Positions 58,473 through 64,000 of a stretch of DNA of 64,000 nt are shown piece after piece. The translations under genes and the position numbers were made by a program. The number at the start of each line of letters is the position of its first letter. Position 1 is the first letter of the stretch. The notes under the pieces were generated by a model that saw only the letters and a program-made list of their open reading frames with translations, was not told where the DNA came from and made no database searches. Origin of the DNA: Vitrella brassicaformis (Eukaryota > Sar > Vitrellaceae); assembly GCA_001179505.1 (NCBI GenBank), contig CDMY01000499.1, forward strand, positions 258,433 to 322,432, given 5' to 3'.

Positions 58473-61400
58473 TCACCACGCCGGCTCATCCTTCTCGTCC
58501 TCACCTGCACACACATCACACAACGACACACCACACCACACGAACGCCTATTGACCGTCCCCCTCTCCGCTAGCACACATACCATTGAAGACACTCAGGT
58601 CTTCCTCTATCTCCTCCATAATCTCCTCCTCCTCTTCATCAACCCCAACACCACCGCCAGCAATCCCCCCAAACGACATGACCCCACCGCTGCGAGCCGC
58701 ACCCACTGCCCAGCTGTCGAACGAGCCTGCACCCCGGACGGCTGGCGGCTCCTGCTGCTGCTGCTGCTGAGGGTGGTCAGCTGGCGGGAGTGTGTCAGGC
58801 TGCTCGGGGCCGGTGGGAGGTCTTGTGGGTGAGACCGCCCTGCAACAAACACACACACAAAACACACACGCAAAAACTGGGCGACCGGTCGCGCATCATG
58901 AGACATCCATCTCGGCCACCCACCCCACTCACCTCTGCGCTCGCGCTCGCCTGATGTGCTCGTCCAGCCGCGCGGCTAGGCTGTCACTCTCCCCAACTCG
59001 CGCCTTCTCCTCAGCACTGGCCCCCAGCTCTCCTGCACCCTCATCGTCACGCACACGCTCAACCACGGCAGTGGCCGAAGGCGCAGCGGCCTCACGCCCA
59101 CCGTCCCCACCAGCAGCAGCCGTAGCAGGGCTGTCGTGGCTCTCCAACAGCCATTTGCGGGTGTCCTTCGTGGTGTCTGCCGCTGTGGCTGGTGAGCCGC
59201 CACTCGGCAACAATGCGTCGAGACTCGAGATGGACGGCGACTCCCCCGCCAGTGAGGGCCGCTTGTGCTGGTCGGGGTGCTGCTGCAGCAGGGGCGGCAG
59301 CCGGCCGGCAGGCGTGACGACTGGGGGAAGGGGCGCTGCCGACGCGGCCGAGACGGGCGTGGCGTCGTCCTCTGCGGCGGGCTGTTCCGTACCCCTGTCA
59401 TGCGCCTCTTCCCTCTGGTGGGCCTCCATCTGCATGAAAGTGTCGATCTGGCGGTCGACCACCGCCCGGTCTGCCGCCGCTATGGGGGACGAGTCGACGG
59501 ACGCCGCGCCATCAGGGGCATTCTCCGCCATGTCCGCACGGATGGCGGCACTGGCGTGTGTGAAGGGCAGCACAATCGACTCAGGCAGGGTGGATGCAGG
59601 CAGGGGCGGGAGTGTGTCGTGCGGGCGGGGGACGGGGGAGATGCCCTGACGGTCTGGCACAGCTGCCTTTGTGTCGGCCGCCCTCAGCTTGCTCACATCT
59701 GGCCTCTCCGCCGGCACGTCTTCTCTGTCTGTCGGTGCGGCGGCCTCCTCCGGTTGCTGCTGCCGCTGTTTGTCTTGCCCCTCCTTGAGTCCCTCGGTGC
59801 TCGTCGATCGCGCAGCCCATTTCTCGTCCTTCTCCTCATCTGCCCTCTCCGGTGGCGGCACGGCAGCCGTCGGGGCCTCTCGACGGACAGGTGGCGAGAG
59901 GGGAGAGGACGTGACGGCCACCGGCGCCAGCGATGCGACCGGTGGGTGGCGTGTCTTGGGCATGGTGCTGGTGCGAAGGGCGCATGGGGCAGTGGCCGAG
60001 TAAGGCACCACCTCATACGTGGCGGGTGGTGGTGCGATCCACAAGTCCTCCCCCTGCTGCAGCTCGTCTCTCGTGGCCAGGAACCGCTCGACGCTGCCCT
60101 GAAGGCGAGCTGTGTCGGCCTCCAGATCGACTCGGGCGACGCGCGAGGCGATGGGGGACGCCGTGACGTCAGCCACGGGGTCTTCGTCATGGTCTGTGGA
60201 CGTCTCGAGGTTGAGGGTGTCCTTGAGTAGCTCGAGCTGCGACTGCAGGGTCGCCGTGTGCCGAATGCGCGACTGCATGGAGGGGAGCTGGGGTGCGGGA
60301 GGGGGGAGGGGGTGCTCACTCTAGAGGCACAACACAGACACAGGTGAAGAGAGAGAGGCGTGTATGCCGTGAGGAAGGGAACTGCGGTGAGCGCATCTCT
60401 CTCATCCCATCTCACCCACCCACCCTGTATCGCTCGATGGTTTGCTGGAAGTCCTGCAGCGTCTCAGTGTGTTTCTTCTGCAGACGCTCGAGCTCCTCTC
60501 GGTGCTGCTGCTCGCGGTCTCGGCTCTCCCTCAACAGACTCTGCACACAAAGACCAGAACACACACACACACATATACCGGGTGGTCGCATTAGCTGCCG
60601 GAACTGACCCGCAGAGTCTCGTTCTCGCTTCGCGCATGATCCCATTCGGCCTGAGAGGGGCGCAAAGCAGTGTTTGGCCTGTTTGGCGGACCCCTGTGGT
60701 GCTATGCTGTGTGCTTACTTTCAGATCGTTGTGTGTCTGCGGCTGCACGTAGGTGGCGACCTGCTGCTTGAGGGCCAGGGCCTCCTCCTCACTCCGACGT
60801 AGCGCCTCGCGCACATCCTTCCACGCACACACACACATCCGTCCATCCATCCATCGTGCGCCACCTTCCTTGGCTGCTTAGCTTCTTTGTGTGTTGTCTG
60901 TCTGTCTTCGCTAACTTACGGCGTATTGGTCTTTGTATTCCTGGGCCATCCGCTGGTACTCGTGCAGCTGCGTCATGTACTGCGCCTTGGCGTCGGTGCT
61001 CGTGTCGGCCAGCGACTGACGCTCACGCTTCAGCGCCAACACCTCTCCCTCTAGCGCACGGTAGGCCTGACAGACCGACCGACCGACCGATGCACCCGAT
61101 GAACTAAGTGGATGGAGGAGTGAATGTGGTGCGGGGGGCTGACCTGCTGGTCTCTGGATGCGCCGGCGTAGGCCAGGCGCAGCTGCTCACGCAAGTCGGC
61201 CACCTGCACACACGACAGGCGATGGGTGGGGTCGGGGGGCGGTGGCTGTCGCGTCATCACCTACATACCTCTCTTCGCAGGTCGTTGTGTTTGGTGTCCA
61301 GCTCTGCAAGTCGGTGCGATTTCATCTTGGCGTCACCCTGGGCGTCCTCAAGCTGACACACCGACCACATATTCACTCGGCGTTCAGTCGTTAAGTGGTT

Positions 61401-63224
61401 GGCTACCCGTTGGTGCAGCTCCTGGATGCGCTCCTTCTCCTGCTGCACGAGGGCGGCCTCCTTCTCAAGTGACATCTGGTCCTGCGACCAATGAATGACA
61501 CACAGACGCGTCTGCCTTCCTGCGTCCCTCCCTGGTTGTGTCCCTCTCTCACTCTGTGGAGGTTCCTCCTGTCCTCCTCATAGCGGCCCTCCACCTCCCG
61601 CTCGAAGGCACGCATGCGCTCCTGCAAGTCACGCTCACTGCACACAGACACACACACACACACACACGCACACACACACACCAGGCAGACATACGTGTCA
61701 TGTAATCAATCGTGTGGATGGCACCACACTCCGGGTGCCGACCGTTTGTCTTTCTCGGCCCTGAAGTTCTCCTCACGGTCACGGAGGCGCATCTCGCGAC
61801 CCTCGTACGCCTGATGATAACCACAGAGACACACATGAGTGGGGTGTCTGTCGTGTGTGTGTGTGTGTGTGTGTACCTGTTGCTTTGTCTGGAGTGCGTG
61901 TCTCTCTAGCTGTATAGTGCGATCGGTCTCCTGGCGCTTCTTCCAGATGTCTTCCAGCTGCTTGATCACATCCTGCCTGGTGTACATGTTGAGAGTAACA
62001 GACAGACAGACAGACACACACAGAGAGAGAGAGAGAGAGAGAAAAGGAGTGAGCTGACACACAGCTACCTATAGCTAGCTGTGTAGATTGCGTGTGGTTG
62101 GCTAGGTCACCTTGCTTGGTAGGCTTTGTGTTCGATGTCCTTTTCCTTCTGCTGCAGCCGCTCTATCGCCCGCTGCTCCTTCACACGCAGACGCTCAACA
62201 CGCTCCCTGCACACACACAGACGGACAGAGTGCACGCGTCTGTTGCGCAGCCACATTCCAGCTCACTGCAATGGCGTACTTGTGTAGGCTGTCAAGCTGT
62301 GCCTTGTACTGGTTCATCTCCTCCCTGCAGCGCTTGTTCTCCTCCAGCCGCACCTGGCTCATCTCCAGCTGACGGATGCGCGACACCTCAGCTGACAACT
62401 CCTCACGATACCTACACAACCACAACCACAACCACCAAGAGGGAGAGAGGGAGAGAGGTGAATGGGCGGTGTGTGTAACACGCACCACAGACGGACCTGT
62501 TCTCACATTCCCTCTGGAACCTGATCATGCGCTCCTCCACCCCCACCCTGTCCACCTCCCTCACGTCGCCCAGCGCAAGCCGATGCGACACCTCCAGCCG
62601 ACACAGCTTGGCATCCACATCCTCCCCGGGGCCGTCATCCTCAGTCTGCACGAAACACTCGGCTGTCTTTGGGGGTCTGAGGGCCGACTGCAGCAGGCCA
62701 ACGAGGTCTGTCAGCATGGGGGCGGGCTGGGCAGATGTTGATGTGTGTGTGAAGGGGTGGCCGGGGGGGATGTGGAGGGAGGTGGCGACGTCCTTTCGAG
62801 ATAGCACGTCCGTCGGGTTGAGGCCTGACAGACACAGACAGATGCGCTCCATCCATCCATCCATCCATCCATCCAGCGCCCCACCGAGGTCCGGCACGAC
62901 GACAGAGAGCGAGTACATTTTGCCCTTGACCTTCAGGTAGTCCACCACCAAACTGCCCAGAACCCGCTCCTCCAGACCCAGCGCCTCACTCACTACTGGA
63001 CCACCGCCCTCACCGCCCCGCAGCGTGGTGATGAGCTGGTGCCTCAGGTGGGCCTTGAGCGACTGCGCGATGCCCCTCTCCTCGATGGTGCGGTGCAGCT
63101 GGCTCCGCAGACGGGCGACCGTCGCGGGCTCTTCCTGAATGGCTGGTAGGTAGGCCTGATGCGGCGGAGGGGGCGGCGCTGCTGTGTCATCAGCAATGTA
63201 GATTTCCTCCTCGTATGGATCCAT
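58473..63224 (-). CDS. OFD1: OFD1-like centriole/basal-body protein
   Basis: ATG 63224 opens MDPYEEEIYIADDTA. The LisH-containing N-terminus matches OFD1 closely in pattern: RLRSQLHRTIEERGIAQSL, KAHLRHQLITTL, then SLVVDYLKVKGKMYSLSVV and LSRKDVATSLHI. About a dozen short exons code coiled coil (VRLEENKRCREEMNQYKAQL, LQERMRAFEREVEGRYEEDR, LEKEAALVQQEKERIQEL). A large exon (60278 to about 58930) is disordered and Ala/Pro/Glu-rich. The end is acidic: EEEEEIMEEIEEDLSVFNG, best joined by a final intron to EDEKDEPAW and TGA at 58475-58473; reading through instead would stop at 58548. OFD1 caps centriole distal ends and is needed for cilia, so the organism should have a flagellate stage. Confidence 0.82.
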
Positions 63225-63615
63225 GGCGTGGCGCGCCTGTGAACCTGGCGAAAGGCATACACAACAGCAGCCAGGCAATGAATGGCGGCCGGCGGCATAA
63301 AGTGTGTTGCCTTCTCACTGTAGATGAGTGTCACTTGAGGCGTTCCGATGGTTCGAAGAGAGCCAGTGAGCACCGGTCAGCAGCCTCGCGTCGCCCCTGC
63401 AGTGCTCCCAGCTCCTCTAACAGCAACAAAACGTCGAAACGAGGCGATTGTCCGAAACAAGACAGCCGCTGGAACTGACAGCTGCGGCAATGTGTCTGGG
63501 AAGGCCTCTACCACACTTGCACACAGCAATTTTCGGCTCTTTTTTTGTCTGCCGTCGATCGGCGAAAAGCTCGCGGCACGAGGGAGAGGGAAGGAAGCCG
63601 GGGAAGCTGGAAAGG
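63225..63615. promoter_or_regulatory. Probable bidirectional promoter (OFD1/RRM gene)
   Basis: 391 nt separate the two divergent start codons. No coding or motif evidence inside. Confidence 0.35.
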
Positions 63616-64000
63616 ATGTCGCGGGGCGACCGGGAGGCCAACCCCTGTAAGATGGAGAGCAGTAGAAGCGACTTCCTGCAGATTCACTCACCTCACTCAC
63701 CATGTGCTCTCTCTGATGTGGTGTTGCTTTGCTGTGCCCGCTTGGCTCTGTTGTTGCCAACAGACAAGGTGTACATCGGCGGCTTGCCCTCGTAAGCGAC
63801 ACAGACAGGCAGATGAGATGCAGCCAGAGACGCTACCTGATCTGGGGAGACCAGAGGACAGGAGACTCTCTCGGGGTGCCAATGAGGCTTTTCACGAGGA
63901 GACTCATTCGTATGTGGCTTGGCTGGCCATTCACTCGGGAGAGAGGGCTCTTAGGCTGTGGTCGCTTGCTTCTGGCGCAATGGAGCGAGGCGAGAGAGCG
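63616..64000 (+). CDS. 5' end of an RRM (SR-type) RNA-binding protein, partial
   Basis: Exon 1 (from ATG 63616, ending TAACCCCT-type phase-1 donor near 63647) joins exon 2 (63764-63791) to read MSRGDREANPYKVYIGGLPS. K-V-Y-I-G-G-L-P is the RNP2 strand that opens an RRM, in the position usual for SR splicing factors. Exon 2 ends at a GTAAGC donor; the next exon is not seen before the window edge. Only 20 residues are visible, so the family call rests on RNP2 alone. Confidence 0.6.

Overview
The window looks like nuclear DNA of an intron-rich, GC-rich protist. My best guess is an alveolate close to the chromerid Vitrella. This rests on genes cut by many short (mostly 50-120 nt) GT-AG introns, many with (TG)n-rich 3' ends; on strongly CAG/GCN-biased low-complexity coding sequence; on a standard genetic code (eRF1 keeps its NIKS, YxCxxxF and GGQ motifs); and on the gene set: an OFD1-like basal-body protein, a subtilisin-EGF protease, tandem CCCH fingers, and ankyrin fusions to SET and HDAC domains. 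No bacterial operons, tRNAs, rRNAs or CRISPR arrays were seen.

Layout. 0-4 kb: a secreted PAN/Apple plus GH3 beta-glucanase. 5.5-8.2 kb: an unrecognised low-complexity protein (minus). 8.4-21.1 kb: three divergent paralogues of one ankyrin family (8.4, 14.2 and 17.0 kb), interrupted by a small RING gene and an F-box-like gene. The third paralogue runs in phase into TPR and SET domains, apart from one apparent frameshift in a C run. A 300-nt gap of N follows (21157-21456).

21.5-37.6 kb is a heavily rearranged locus built from an ankyrin-HDAC gene. It holds an intact copy (25.0-30.8 kb, 1315 codons) whose zinc-ligand Asp is Asn, a deleted pseudogene copy (22.1-23.6 kb), scattered duplicates of its 5' module, 3' end and 3' flank, an overlapping upstream gene (30.8-32.6 kb), and a chimeric three-exon gene (33.9-35.4 kb) whose two ends derive from HDAC-locus DNA.

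37.7-64 kb is ordinary housekeeping gene space: eRF1, the exon-junction-complex factor Barentsz/CASC3, a kinase-like gene, quinoid dihydropteridine reductase, the U1 snRNP factor LUC7, a 66-residue coiled-coil protein, the subtilisin-EGF protease, a CCCH RNA-binding protein, OFD1 and the 5' end of an RRM/SR-type gene. A Ty1/copia reverse transcriptase remnant lies between the reductase and LUC7.

Many genes form head-to-head pairs sharing 150-550 nt, so bidirectional promoters are likely. Several themes recur: chromatin regulation (SET, HDAC, ankyrin, F-box, RING) in the left half, and splicing or mRNA handling (Barentsz, LUC7, RRM, CCCH) in the right half. Exon models were tested by asking whether splice phases agree and whether exon lengths sum to a multiple of three. 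They were not tested against transcripts.
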